Positions 39,640 through 49,414 are shown, numbered from the stretch's first letter. The stretch is DNA of 64,000 nucleotides from Beijerinckiaceae bacterium (GCA_947476075.1 CANJPM010000001.1:1-64000); one strand, 5' to 3'. A program made the numbers and translations. Notes: generated by a model from the sequence alone, not told the origin.

Positions 39640-39819
39640 ATGACTGAGCCCCACGATCCTGGATTTCAGGACAGTCGCTACCGTCTCACTCCCGAGCAGG
39701 CCAGGAGCCGGCGCTCGCGCAATATCGCCATCGCTTTGTCGGTGTCGTTTATGGTTGTTCTCTTCTACGTCGTGACCGTTGCAAAGCTCGGTCTTGGCGT
39801 TTTGAACAAGGGCTGGTGA
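39640..39819 (+). CDS. 59-aa CoxF-like small membrane protein
   Basis: MTEPHDPGFQDSRYRLTPEQARSRRSRNIAIALSVSFMVVLFYVVTVAKLGLGVLNKGW; between ctaB and ctaG; missing from ORF track due to length. Confidence 0.8.
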   Translation: MTEPHDPGFQDSRYRLTPEQARSRRSRNIAIALSVSFMVVLFYVVTVAKLGLGVLNKGW

Positions 39820-39826
39820 TGTCGCC

Positions 39827-40441
39827 ATGACGCAGGATCGCGAACCTTTACAACAAAGCGAAGCCTCGAAGCGCAGCGATGCGCGGATCGCTTTTTCGGT
39901 TGCAGGCGTTGCGTTTCTCATGCTCGGCCTGTCGTTTGCCGCGGTGCCGCTTTACGACATGTTCTGCCGCGTCACCGGCTTTGGCGGGACGCCCCGGGTC
40001 GCGCTGACCGCGCCGGACCATCTTGGCGAGCGCACGCTCACAGTGCGTTTTGATTCAAACGTCGGCCCTGGCCTCAACTGGAGCTTTGAGCCGGAAGTCG
40101 CTTCGATGCGGCTGCGCACCGGGCAAACCGCGACGGTTTTCTACAAGGTCACCAACCGCTCCGATAGGGAGACCCTCGGGATTGCGACCTACAACGTCGC
40201 GCCTGACGCTTTCGGGCCATGGTTCAACAAGATTTCCTGCTTCTGCTTCACCGAGCAGACGCTGGGGCCGGGCGAGAGCATGGACATGCCGGTTGTGTTC
40301 TTCCTCGATCCCGAGCTTGAGAAAGCCGAGACCATGCGGCGGATGGAGAGCGTGACGCTGTCCTATACGTTCATGGCCGTTAAAACGAAGACGGCGCAGC
40401 TGCCGGCGCCTGCGGTTAAGGCGAATATCCCGCCTCTTTGA
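39827..40441 (+). CDS. ctaG: cytochrome c oxidase assembly protein CtaG/Cox11
   Basis: MLGLSFAAVPLYDMFCRVTGFGGTP...FNKISCFCFTEQTLGPGESMDMPVVFFLDPEL. Confidence 0.96.
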   Translation: MTQDREPLQQSEASKRSDARIAFSVAGVAFLMLGLSFAAVPLYDMFCRVTGFGGTPRVALTAPDHLGERTLTVRFDSNVGPGLNWSFEPEVASMRLRTGQTATVFYKVTNRSDRETLGIATYNVAPDAFGPWFNKISCFCFTEQTLGPGESMDMPVVFFLDPELEKAETMRRMESVTLSYTFMAVKTKTAQLPAPAVKANIPPL

Positions 40442-40559
40442 GGGGTGAAAAACATGAGCCGTCTTGACTTCGGGACGGCGAATGGCCAAACGCCCATATC
40501 GGGCAAGTTACAGGTGGCCGCTCCTTGATGGGCGGCTTGAGGACGACGAGGACATCACC

Positions 40560-41423
40560 ATGGCTGAAGGCCACGCGAAACCGAATCACGATTACCACCT
40601 TGTCGATCCCAGCCCATGGCCTTTGCTGGGTTCGGTATCCGCCTTCGTGGCGGCGGTTGGCGCCGTCGCCTGGATGAAGAGCATGCCGATCTTCGGCATC
40701 CAGATGGCCGCCTATGTGTTTGGCGCGGGCATGCTGGGCGTGCTCTACACGATGGCCGGCTGGTGGATCGACGTGGTGCGCGAGGCCGAGAGCGGCTTCC
40801 ACACCCGCGTGGTGCAGATTCATCACCGCTATGGCATGATTTTGTTCATCGCCTCGGAAATCATGTTCTTCGTCGCCTGGTTCTGGGCGTTCTTTGACGC
40901 CAGCCTGTTCTACAACGAAGTCGGGCAATACGCCCGCGTTGAGGCCACCGGTGGAATCTGGCCCCCCAAGGGTCTTGAAGTGTTTGATCCGTGGCATCTG
41001 CCGCTGCTCAACACGATCATCCTGCTGACCTCTGGCACCACGGTAACCTGGGCGCATCATGCGCTGCTGACCGGCGACCGCGAGGGCGTGAAGAAGGGGC
41101 TGATCTTCACAATCATCCTTGGCGCACTGTTCTCCTTCGTGCAGGTCTATGAATACATGCACGCGCCGTTCGCGTTCAAGAATTCGATCTATGGCGCGAC
41201 CTTCTTCATGGCGACCGGTTTCCATGGCTTCCACGTGTTCGTGGGAACCATCTTCCTGGGCGTCTGCCTGTTGCGCGTCTACAAGGGCCAGTTCACGCCC
41301 AAGCAGCATCTGGGCTTCGAATTTGCCGCCTGGTACTGGCATTTCGTGGACGTGGTGTGGCTGTTCCTGTTCGTGGCGATTTACGTCTGGGGCAATTGGG
41401 GCGCACCCATCGCCGTCCATTGA
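40560..41423 (+). CDS. ctaE: cytochrome c oxidase subunit III
   Basis: HHRYGMILFIASEIMFFVAWFWAFFDASLF...ATGFHGFHVFVGTIFL...WYWHFVDVVWLFLFVAIYVWG. Confidence 0.97.
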   Translation: MAEGHAKPNHDYHLVDPSPWPLLGSVSAFVAAVGAVAWMKSMPIFGIQMAAYVFGAGMLGVLYTMAGWWIDVVREAESGFHTRVVQIHHRYGMILFIASEIMFFVAWFWAFFDASLFYNEVGQYARVEATGGIWPPKGLEVFDPWHLPLLNTIILLTSGTTVTWAHHALLTGDREGVKKGLIFTIILGALFSFVQVYEYMHAPFAFKNSIYGATFFMATGFHGFHVFVGTIFLGVCLLRVYKGQFTPKQHLGFEFAAWYWHFVDVVWLFLFVAIYVWGNWGAPIAVH

Positions 41424-41444
41424 TCGTTTGACAGATTTCCATTC

Positions 41445-41468
41445 GGGCGGCCTTCGGGCCGCCCTTTT
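41445..41468 (+). terminator. UUCG-loop rho-independent terminator
   Basis: GGGCGGCC-TTCG-GGCCGCCC-TTTT just downstream of ctaE. Confidence 0.85.
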
Positions 41469-41519
41469 GCGTTATAAGGATGCTGACGTCGCCCGTGCGG
41501 CGCCCAACGGGATGCGCAC

Positions 41520-41897
41520 ATGAACCAGCATGATTATCCGCCGCAATCGCCCTATGCGACTGGCCTGTCGGGTCGCTGTCCGCGTTGCGGGGAGGGGCGC
41601 CTCTTCTCCGGGTTCCTCAGCATCGCCCCGCGGTGCGAGGTTTGCGAGCTGGACTTGAAATTTGCGCAGGAAACGGGCGACGGTCCGGCTGTATTCGTCA
41701 CGCTCTTTGGAGGCTTCTTCGTGCTTGGCTGCGCGTTGTGGCTGGAACTGTCCTACGAGCCGCCTTTCTGGCTCTATTTACTGATCTTCGCGCCGCTCAC
41801 GCCCATCGTGTGCCTTGGCATCTTGCGACCCCTGAAGGGTTTGCTGGTGGCGCTGCAATATTCCAACAAGGCCGAACAGGGGCGCCGTCAAGGATGA
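41520..41897 (+). CDS. DUF983 zinc-ribbon membrane protein
   Basis: GRCPRCGEGRLFSGFLSIAPRCEVCELDLKFAQETGDGPAVFVTLFGGF. Confidence 0.92.
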   Translation: MNQHDYPPQSPYATGLSGRCPRCGEGRLFSGFLSIAPRCEVCELDLKFAQETGDGPAVFVTLFGGFFVLGCALWLELSYEPPFWLYLLIFAPLTPIVCLGILRPLKGLLVALQYSNKAEQGRRQG

Positions 41898-42652
41898 GCG
41901 TCGCGCCAGTACGTCACCGCCGCCACGCGTTGCGCAGCCTGATCGCGCCGGGGCTGGTTGCAGCCCTCGCGCTGGCCGCTTTAGTCTCTCTTGGCAATTG
42001 GCAAATGGCGCGGCTGGACTGGAAGGAGGCGATCGTATCGCGGATGGCGGCGCGCATTCATTCTGCGCCCCAGCCGCTTCCGCCGGTCGGCGAGTGGGCG
42101 TCTCTGGCCCCGCTGGATTACGAATATCGGCGTGTTGCACTCGTTGGAGCCTTCGATCACGCCAAAGAGGCGCGCGTGTTTCACGCCGCTGGCGGACTCA
42201 TGCGCGAGCCGGGCTGGCTGGTGCTGACGCCATTGCAGCTCGCGTCAGGCGGGCAGGTGATCGTCAATCGCGGTTTTGTGCCGCTGGCGCTGGCTGATCA
42301 AGCGACGCGGCTTGGGGGGCAGGTCGCGGGCGAAGTTCGGTTAAGCGGATTGATGCGGGCGCCAGAACCGCGCAATCCCTTCACGCCCGCAGACCAGCCG
42401 CAGAAGCGCGAATGGCATGTGCGCGATCCCATCGCTATCGCCGCCTATTTTGAGCTCAGGGACGCGGCGCCTTTTACAATCGATGCGGACGAGGCGACTT
42501 TCCCCGGTGGCTGGCCTAAAGGCGGCTCCACGAACCTGAAGATCGCCAATAACCATTTCTCTTATGCGATGACATGGTACGGGCTGGCGCTGACGCTGCT
42601 TGGCGTTTTTGCCGTGTTTGCCTGGCGGCGGCTGCGGAGCGACGCCCGCTGA
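41894..42652 (+). CDS. SURF1 family oxidase assembly protein
   Basis: SLGNWQMARLDWKEAIVSRMAARI...YRRVALVGAFDH...NRGFVPLALAD...NNHFSYAMTWYGLAL. Confidence 0.93.
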   Translation: MSVAPVRHRRHALRSLIAPGLVAALALAALVSLGNWQMARLDWKEAIVSRMAARIHSAPQPLPPVGEWASLAPLDYEYRRVALVGAFDHAKEARVFHAAGGLMREPGWLVLTPLQLASGGQVIVNRGFVPLALADQATRLGGQVAGEVRLSGLMRAPEPRNPFTPADQPQKREWHVRDPIAIAAYFELRDAAPFTIDADEATFPGGWPKGGSTNLKIANNHFSYAMTWYGLALTLLGVFAVFAWRRLRSDAR

Positions 42653-42680
42653 TCCCTTAGGTTCCTTGTTCTTGCAGGTT

Positions 42681-42714
42681 ACTTGGTCTTCCAGGTCACT
42701 TGGTCTTCCAGGTC
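42681..42714. repeat. 2 x 17-bp tandem repeat ACTTGGTCTTCCAGGTC spanning the stop codon of the EamA gene
   Basis: Exact tandem copies read directly. Confidence 0.9.
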
Positions 42715-43589
42715 ACCATCGCCACAGCCGCGACCACAAGCGCCATGCCGACGATTGAGAGCGGGGCCAGCGTTTCGCCGAACATGAACCATGCGAGCAC
42801 GGCGGTGGTCGGCGGCACGAGGAAGAACAGGCTCGCCACTTCGGCCGCCGCTCCGCGCCGGATCAGCACGAACAGAACCGAGATCGTGCCCACTGACAGA
42901 ACAAGGCAGAGCCACGCCATCGAGGCGATGAACGAGGGCGTCCAGTCGACGCGAAAGTCTTCCCAAAAGGCCAGCGGCAGCACAATGAGCGCCGAGGCCA
43001 CAAATTGCACGACCGAGCCGGTGCGCAGATCCATGGCGCCGCCAAAACGTTTTTGCCATAGCGTTCCCGCAGTCATGCTGACGACGGACATGAAGGCGAA
43101 GAACATGCCCAGCGGCGTGCCAAGGCCCAATCCCAGCTTGTTCCATACGACAAGCGTCACGCCGACAAACCCGAGGCACAGCCCCGCCCATTGGCGTCGC
43201 GTGACGGCCTCTCCCAGAAACGGCGCGGCAAAGACCGCGGTCAGAACCGGCTGCATGCCAGCCATAAGCGAGGATACGCCCGCCTCGACGCCGACATGCA
43301 TTGCGCCGAATGTGGCGCTGAGATAGCCCGCATGCACCAGCACGCCGCCAATGGCGAGCGCTGGCAAGGCCCGCAGCGGCGGCCATGGCGCGCGCGCAGC
43401 CAGGGCCAGAAGCGTCAGCACCGCAGCCACTATCAGAAATCGGTAGAGCAGGAAGGTGAAGGGCGCAGCGTCCTGCAAGCCCTGTTTGCCTGCAATGAAG
43501 CCGGTGGACCAGAAGAAGACGAAGACAGCCGGCAGGGACGCGTAGGCAAGAGCCTTGTTGCGCGCTTCGGGTTTGCTTTCGGTATCCAT
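42696..43589 (-). CDS. DMT (EamA) family transporter
   Basis: YASLPAVFVFFWSTGFIAGKQGLQDAAPFTFLLYRFLIVAAVL; about 10 TM segments. Confidence 0.88.
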   Translation of the reverse strand: MDTESKPEARNKALAYASLPAVFVFFWSTGFIAGKQGLQDAAPFTFLLYRFLIVAAVLTLLALAARAPWPPLRALPALAIGGVLVHAGYLSATFGAMHVGVEAGVSSLMAGMQPVLTAVFAAPFLGEAVTRRQWAGLCLGFVGVTLVVWNKLGLGLGTPLGMFFAFMSVVSMTAGTLWQKRFGGAMDLRTGSVVQFVASALIVLPLAFWEDFRVDWTPSFIASMAWLCLVLSVGTISVLFVLIRRGAAAEVASLFFLVPPTTAVLAWFMFGETLAPLSIVGMALVVAAVAMVTWKTK

Positions 43590-43601
43590 TGCGCGTCCGG
43601 T

Positions 43602-44402
43602 TCAGAGGAAGTTATTGGGCCAGATAATGCTGCGCCACATATGCGCCGACGGGCTCGTATCAAAGCCCAAACCTTCTTCGGGCTGACGGAAACAGCGGCC
43701 GATCACGTCTTCGAATTCGCGCACGTCGACAATTGCGTTGGGGTCAAACGCGTAGAGATCGTTGGCCGTGACCAGGCGCGCCGCCATGTAGAATTTGTGG
43801 CTGCGGGCGTAATCGGCAGCCTGTGCGATATAGGGCGGGGGCGTGTAGTTTTCGCCAAACGCGCGCAGGTAGAGATCGGGATATTCATAGCCCGTGTCGG
43901 GATCGGGGTAGAAGCGCAGCGCCTGATGATAGCGCACGGCGAACGCCACTTCTTCGTCCACGTAAGGCTCAATCAACTGCGCTCCGTAATAGCCGTGGTC
44001 GGAGCGCACATGGCAGACGACGGCTATGTCGTGAAGCAGGCAGGCGAGCACGATTTTGTCGGGCAGGCCGCCGCGCATGGCAAGCGCCGCGCTCTGCAAC
44101 AAATGCGTGCCGCCGCGCCGGTTGAGGAGAATGCGGCGCTCGAAATAATCGAGCAATGTCGGCCTGGCGGGCATGGCCGGCAGGCGCGGCTCCTCGTGCA
44201 TCAGGTAGAGCCCCTCGGGAGGGCTGAAGCCGCCGGCCGCCGTCAGCCCCACTTTGGCGAAATAGGGTGTCATGGCCTTGCGGTCGATGAGCGAGAGCAT
44301 GGCCTTCTCGATCAGCTCGTCCTTGTCCTCGACGCTCATGCCGGGAACCGCCTGACCGCGGGCTATGGCCAGAGCCTGCGTTACAAGTTCTTCCTGAGTC
44401 AT
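43602..44402 (-). CDS. HD-domain protein, hypothetical
   Basis: GGTHLLQSAALAMRGGLPDKIVLACLLHDIAVVCHVRSDHGYYGAQLI; HD pair plus downstream H residues. Confidence 0.7.
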   Translation of the reverse strand: MTQEELVTQALAIARGQAVPGMSVEDKDELIEKAMLSLIDRKAMTPYFAKVGLTAAGGFSPPEGLYLMHEEPRLPAMPARPTLLDYFERRILLNRRGGTHLLQSAALAMRGGLPDKIVLACLLHDIAVVCHVRSDHGYYGAQLIEPYVDEEVAFAVRYHQALRFYPDPDTGYEYPDLYLRAFGENYTPPPYIAQAADYARSHKFYMAARLVTANDLYAFDPNAIVDVREFEDVIGRCFRQPEEGLGFDTSPSAHMWRSIIWPNNFL

Positions 44403-44521
44403 GGCGTTTCTCCGCAGGACAGCTGCGCGTGACAGTCGCGCGTTACGATTGATCCAGCTATACAGCGACAGCGGATGCGCAGGCCAGTCTATTGAAGGCG
44501 GCGCCAAAGGCGGAGCGACTT

Positions 44522-45637
44522 ATGCCTGATCTGGTGCAGCTGGGCGAAGACCTGCGGAAGATTGATCGGCTGATCATGGATCTGGTCAAGCGGCGGATGG
44601 ACGTCGCCCATCTCGTCGCGCAGGAAAAGCAGCGCACCGGCGGGGTGATGTATCGCCCCGACATCGAGGACCAGCGCATCGCCCAAATCGGGCAGCACGC
44701 GCAGCGGATCGGGCTTAATCCGCATATGGCGCGGGCGCTTTTGTATTTTCTCATCGCCGAATCCTGCAAGGAGCAGACGATCCTGCTCGAATCGCAGGCC
44801 GGCGCAGCCACAACGCCCGAGGCCGAACGGCTGAAGGACAATCTCCTGATCCTGACGCAAACGGTCGCCAGCTCCTATGACGAGCGCGATGAAGGGACGA
44901 AATTGGCCAGCCAGGCCTTCGCCGCCTATGAGCTCGATCTGATTCGCACCGAAGCCGCAGCGCTCCCCATGCGTGGGCTCGCGCTCGATCTGGGCTGCGC
45001 GACCGGGCGAATTGCGCTTGAGCTGGGAGCCTCGTTCGCGCAAGCGGCGGGCTATGATTTAAGCCCCCACATGGTCGAGGCCGCCCGCGCCAACGCCCGC
45101 ACGCTTGGCGCCACCAACATCGCCTTCGCGCAGCTCGATCTTGACATGCAGGCGCTGCCCCATGCCGATTCCAGCGCGTCGTTTGTCGTGATGAATCTGG
45201 GCACGGCCAGCGACGTCAGCAATTTGCCGAAGGTGTTAGCAGAGATCGCCCGCGTGCTGGCGCCGGGCGGACGCTTTCTGCTGACGTTCTACAATGCCGA
45301 CGCTCTGCTTTATAAGATGGGCTTCCTGCCATGGGTGGCGAGCCTGGAGGCGGTGGTCAACCCATACACGAATTGTCTCGACGTAAAGATTGGCGGCACG
45401 CCGATGCCGGTGCATGCCCAGCTCTATTCAGAGGCGCAGGCCCGCGCTTTGATGCCGGAAGCTCTGTGCGTGGACAATGTGACCAGCTTCCCGCAGATCG
45501 CAGCCATCATGCCAGACGAAGTGCTGGGCGACGTCAAAGTGCGCGCCACCATCGACAGGCTGGATCGCGAATTGGCCAAAGGCGCGGATGGTTCGCACGC
45601 CGGCGCCTATCTGGTGGTGCGCGGCGCGAAGCAATAG
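44522..45637 (+). CDS. chorismate-mutase-like (AroQ type) domain fused to class I SAM-dependent methyltransferase
   Basis: N-term LRKIDRLIMDLVKRRMDVAHLVAQEKQRTGGVMYRPDIEDQRIAQIGQHAQRIGL...AESCKEQ; C-term LALDLGCATGRIALELGASFAQAAGYDLSPHMVEAARANA...EIARVLAPGGRFLLTFYN. Confidence 0.75.
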   Translation: MPDLVQLGEDLRKIDRLIMDLVKRRMDVAHLVAQEKQRTGGVMYRPDIEDQRIAQIGQHAQRIGLNPHMARALLYFLIAESCKEQTILLESQAGAATTPEAERLKDNLLILTQTVASSYDERDEGTKLASQAFAAYELDLIRTEAAALPMRGLALDLGCATGRIALELGASFAQAAGYDLSPHMVEAARANARTLGATNIAFAQLDLDMQALPHADSSASFVVMNLGTASDVSNLPKVLAEIARVLAPGGRFLLTFYNADALLYKMGFLPWVASLEAVVNPYTNCLDVKIGGTPMPVHAQLYSEAQARALMPEALCVDNVTSFPQIAAIMPDEVLGDVKVRATIDRLDRELAKGADGSHAGAYLVVRGAKQ

Positions 45638-45650
45638 CGCCTCTTTCTTT

Positions 45651-45705
45651 CCCTCTCCCGTCTCGACGCGAAAGGGTGAACCCGCAAAGCGGGGTCGGGT
45701 GAGGG
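45651..45705. repeat. REP-like hairpin CCCTCTCCCG...ACCCGCAAAGCGGGGT...CGGGTGAGGG
   Basis: Outer arms with one mismatch plus inner ACCCGC/GCGGGGT stem, between two convergent genes. Confidence 0.7.
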
Positions 45706-45730
45706 CGCTCTTAAAATCGCACGACCAACG

Positions 45731-48700
45731 CTATTCCGCCGCTTCCACCAATTGTTCCGCAGCGCCCAGATCGACGCTCACCAGCTGCGAGACGCCGCGC
45801 TCCGCCATGGTTACGCCGAACAGGCGGTCCATGCGGGCCATGGTGATCGGGTTGTGGGTGATGGTGACAAAGCGCGTGTCGGTCTTTTTCGCCATCTCGT
45901 CGAGCAAATTGCAGAAGCGCTCCACGTTGGCGTCGTCGAGCGGCGCGTCCACTTCGTCGAGCACGCAGATCGGGGAAGGATTGGTGAGGAACACCGCGAA
46001 GATCAGCGACATTGCGGTCAGCGCCTGTTCCCCGCCTGACAGCAGCGTCATCGTCTGCGGCTTTTTGCCGGGCGGGCGGGCGAGAATTTCGAGCCCGGCC
46101 TCCAGCGGATCGTCAGATTCCACCAGCTGCAATTCAGCCGCGCCGCCGCCAAATAAAGTGGTGAACAGCTCTTTGAAATGCCCGTTCACAACATCGAACG
46201 CCGCCGTCAGGCGCTCGCGGCCTTCCTTGTTGAGGTTCTGGATCGCCATCCGCAGCTTGCGGATCGCTTCCACCAGATCGTCGCGTTCGGCCACCATTTT
46301 GTCGCGGCGGGTCTCTATCTCGATGAGCTCGTCGTCGGCGCGCAAATTGACGGCGCCAAGGCGTTCACGGTCGCCCTTCAGCTCCTCCAGCTTGCGCGTG
46401 ATAGCGTCCAGCTCGGGCAGCTTTTCGCCGGGCGAGATCCCCGCCATGGCTGGCAAGCCTTCGGGCGCGCATTCGAGATCGTTGGCGATGGTGCGCACCA
46501 CGTCTTCGTGGCGCTGGTGCAGACCTTCGACGCGCGATTCGGAGCGGGCGCGCTCTTCGCGCACATGGGCCATGGAATCGAGCGCCAGGCGGGCGATGCG
46601 GTCGGATTCGGCCAATTGCGTTTCGGCCTGCGCGCGATTGTCGGAAGCGAGCTTGCGGCCTTCCTCGGCCTGGTCGATTTCGTTGATAAGCGCGCGGCGC
46701 CGCTCCAGAAACAGCTCCGGGGCTTCCGCCAATTCCATCTGCTCCTCGCGAGCTTCCGCGATGCGCTCCTCGAAATCGGCGATCTGCTTGTTGGCTCCGC
46801 TGCGGCGCCCGTCCCAGGATTGACGCTCGGTTGCAATGGCCTGACGGCGCTGGGCGCGAATTTGCGCCTCTCGGGCCAGCCCCTGCACGGCTGCGCGGGC
46901 CTCGGACGTTTCGGCGCGCGCATGGGCTGCGGACGCGCGGGCCTTTTCGAGTTTGGACTGCAAGGCCTGCGTGGCGGCCAGAGTCTGCAAGGCTTCTTCA
47001 GCCTCCATGCGGGCGGCTGCGGCCTCGTCGCGGCTTTGTGACAGGCGGCTGGAGCCTTCCTCCAAAGCCGACATGCGGGCGGCGACCTGACCGCGCTTGC
47101 GCTCGACGGCGGCGGAGGCCTCGCGCGCTTCGGCCAGCGCCTTCTGGCGATCACGCACGTCGGCGCGGGCCTGCGCTTCGGTCTGTCCCGCCAGCCTCAA
47201 GGCGTCCTGCGCGGCGATATGTCTGGCCTTGAGGGTCTCTGCCTCAACGCGGGCGGCTTCAGCCTGTACAATCAACTCGCCAAGGCGGTTCTTCTCCACG
47301 AGGCGGCGCGCGGCGGGCGTGGGGGCCTCGGCGGCGGCCACAAAGCCGTCCCAGCGCCACAGATCGCCCTCTTTGGAGACAAGGCGCTGGCCGGGCTTCA
47401 GCAGACGCTGAAACTGGGCGCCGTCGGCGCGCACAACGACGCCGATCTGGTTGAGGCGGCGCGCCAGCTGGGCGGGCGCCTGAACGAGGCTCGACAAGGG
47501 CGCCACGCCGGGCGGCAAAGCGGGATCGTCGGCGGGCGGAGACTGGCCCCAATGGGCGGGTGCAGAGGCGTTTGTGGAGGCGTCGAGATCGTCCCCCAGA
47601 GCGGCGCCAAGCGCAGCCTCATAGCCTTTCTCGACCTTGATTTCATCGACGACGGGCGGCCAGAGGTCGCTCTCGGCGGTCGCCAGCAATTTGGAGAGGG
47701 TGCGGGTTTCCGTCTCAAGGCGCTGTGCCTTGCGCTCGGCGTCGCTGAAGGGCTCGCGCGCGGCGGCCTCCTGCTCGCGGGCCTGCCCATGCGCATCCTC
47801 GGCGGCCATGGCTGCTTCTTCGGCCATGTCGAGGCCAGCCTGCGCTGATTCCAGACGCTCGGCGGCGGCCTCAAAATCTTCCGCGCTGCCGCCCTGTTCG
47901 CGCAAGGCTTCGAGCTCGCGCACGACATTGGCGAGTTCGCCCTCAAAGCGGCGCAGGCGCTGGTCTTCGGCGGCGAGCGCCTGCTCCAGCGCGCTGCGGC
48001 GGGCGTTCAAATCAGCCAGGGCTGCTTGCGCCTGCGCCAAAGCGGCCTCGCAATCGCTCAGGCGTCCCTCGGCGTCGGCGAGTTTTTCCTTGGCCTCCCA
48101 GTCAGTCTCTTCGGAGGCCTCTGCTGCTGCCTGTAAATCTTCTTCTTCGGCGTCGAGGCGCGCGAGCACGCTGGCGGCGTCCTCGATCAGCGCGCGTTCG
48201 CGCGCAAGGTCGCGGTCCAGCTGCACAAGGCGGCGCTCGATCTCCAGCCCGCGCTGTTTGGCGCGTTCTTCCTCTCCCTCCAGCTGTTCACGCGCCAGAA
48301 CAAGGCGCTGCAGGGTCGCCCCGGCCTTGGCCTCGGCGTCGCGCAGGGGCGGCAATTGATAGGCGGCGATGGCTTGCAGCTTGGCCGCTTCCGCCTGTTG
48401 CAGCGTGCGGTCTTCAACCTCGCGCACGTCGGCGACAAGCTTTGCCTCCGCCTCGGCGAGCTGCTGGCCGATCTCGCGGTGCGATAGATAGAGCACTAGC
48501 GCTTCGTTCCGGCGGATGTCGGTCGCCAGATTCTTGTAGCGCCCTGCCTGACGAGCCTGCCGCTTCAGGCTCTCGCATTGCGAATCGAGCTGCTTGATAA
48601 CGTCTTCAAGCCGGTTGAGGTTGTCCTCGGCGCCCTTCAGGCGCAATTCGGCCTCGTGGCGGCGCGAGTGCAGACCGGCCACGCCTGCCGCCTCTTCCAG

Positions 48701-49189
48701 AATGCGGCGGCGCTGCTGCGGCTTGGCGGAAATGATCTCGCCGATCATGCCCTGACGCACCATGGCCGGGGAGCGCGCGCCGGTGGACGCGTCGGCGAAC
48801 AGCAATTGCACGTCGCGGGCGCGCACTTCCTTGCCGTTGATGCGATAGACCGAGCCCTGTTCGCGCTCGATGCGCCGCGTCACGTCCAGTACGTCGGAAT
48901 CGTTGAAAGCGGCAGGCGCGGTGCGGTCGGAATTGTCGAGCTGCAAGCCAACTTCCGCGATATTGCGCGAGGGACGGTTGCCCGAGCCCGAAAAGATCAC
49001 GTCGTCCATGCCCGAGGCGCGCATCGACTTGTAGGAATTCTCGCCCATCACCCAGCGCATGGCTTCGACAAGGTTCGATTTTCCGCAGCCGTTCGGACCC
49101 ACCACGCCGGTGAGGCCGGGCTCGATCTGGAAATCTGTCGCCTCGCAGAAGCTTTTAAAGCCAACGAGCCGCAAGCGGTTGAACTTCAT
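45731..49189 (-). CDS. smc: chromosome segregation protein SMC
   Basis: MKFNRLRLVGFKSFCEATDFQIEPGLTGVVGPNGCGKSNLVEAMRWVMGE, coiled coils, hinge, TLLSGGEQALTAMSLIFAVFLTNPSPICVLDEVDAPLDDANV. Confidence 0.98.
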   Translation of the reverse strand: MKFNRLRLVGFKSFCEATDFQIEPGLTGVVGPNGCGKSNLVEAMRWVMGENSYKSMRASGMDDVIFSGSGNRPSRNIAEVGLQLDNSDRTAPAAFNDSDVLDVTRRIEREQGSVYRINGKEVRARDVQLLFADASTGARSPAMVRQGMIGEIISAKPQQRRRILEEAAGVAGLHSRRHEAELRLKGAEDNLNRLEDVIKQLDSQCESLKRQARQAGRYKNLATDIRRNEALVLYLSHREIGQQLAEAEAKLVADVREVEDRTLQQAEAAKLQAIAAYQLPPLRDAEAKAGATLQRLVLAREQLEGEEERAKQRGLEIERRLVQLDRDLARERALIEDAASVLARLDAEEEDLQAAAEASEETDWEAKEKLADAEGRLSDCEAALAQAQAALADLNARRSALEQALAAEDQRLRRFEGELANVVRELEALREQGGSAEDFEAAAERLESAQAGLDMAEEAAMAAEDAHGQAREQEAAAREPFSDAERKAQRLETETRTLSKLLATAESDLWPPVVDEIKVEKGYEAALGAALGDDLDASTNASAPAHWGQSPPADDPALPPGVAPLSSLVQAPAQLARRLNQIGVVVRADGAQFQRLLKPGQRLVSKEGDLWRWDGFVAAAEAPTPAARRLVEKNRLGELIVQAEAARVEAETLKARHIAAQDALRLAGQTEAQARADVRDRQKALAEAREASAAVERKRGQVAARMSALEEGSSRLSQSRDEAAAARMEAEEALQTLAATQALQSKLEKARASAAHARAETSEARAAVQGLAREAQIRAQRRQAIATERQSWDGRRSGANKQIADFEERIAEAREEQMELAEAPELFLERRRALINEIDQAEEGRKLASDNRAQAETQLAESDRIARLALDSMAHVREERARSESRVEGLHQRHEDVVRTIANDLECAPEGLPAMAGISPGEKLPELDAITRKLEELKGDRERLGAVNLRADDELIEIETRRDKMVAERDDLVEAIRKLRMAIQNLNKEGRERLTAAFDVVNGHFKELFTTLFGGGAAELQLVESDDPLEAGLEILARPPGKKPQTMTLLSGGEQALTAMSLIFAVFLTNPSPICVLDEVDAPLDDANVERFCNLLDEMAKKTDTRFVTITHNPITMARMDRLFGVTMAERGVSQLVSVDLGAAEQLVEAAE

Positions 49190-49414
49190 GCCTAATTCCC
49201 TAACGCCATCAACGCGTCGAGCCAGCGCGGACCAAAGGCCGCTGCGCCGACGTCACCTTGAACGAGGCTTTTGAGCGCTTGTGCTCTCAATGCAGCAGAG
49301 CCGCCTGGGCGGCCGGCTGAACAATATAAACCCCGTGGTTTCTCGCCCCTCTAAGCCGTCATAAACGTGAGCGGGAAGCAAGCCGGGCCGCGCAGAATCC
49401 TGTGCGAAACGGCA

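Noticed and set aside
40416-41420. 334-aa minus-strand ORF
   Set aside because: Antisense to ctaE.
43191-44432. 413-aa plus-strand ORF
   Set aside because: Antisense to the EamA and HD genes; no recognisable domain.
45588-46823. 411-aa Ser/Arg-rich plus-strand ORF (and others to 49195)
   Set aside because: Antisense frames of smc; low-complexity composition.
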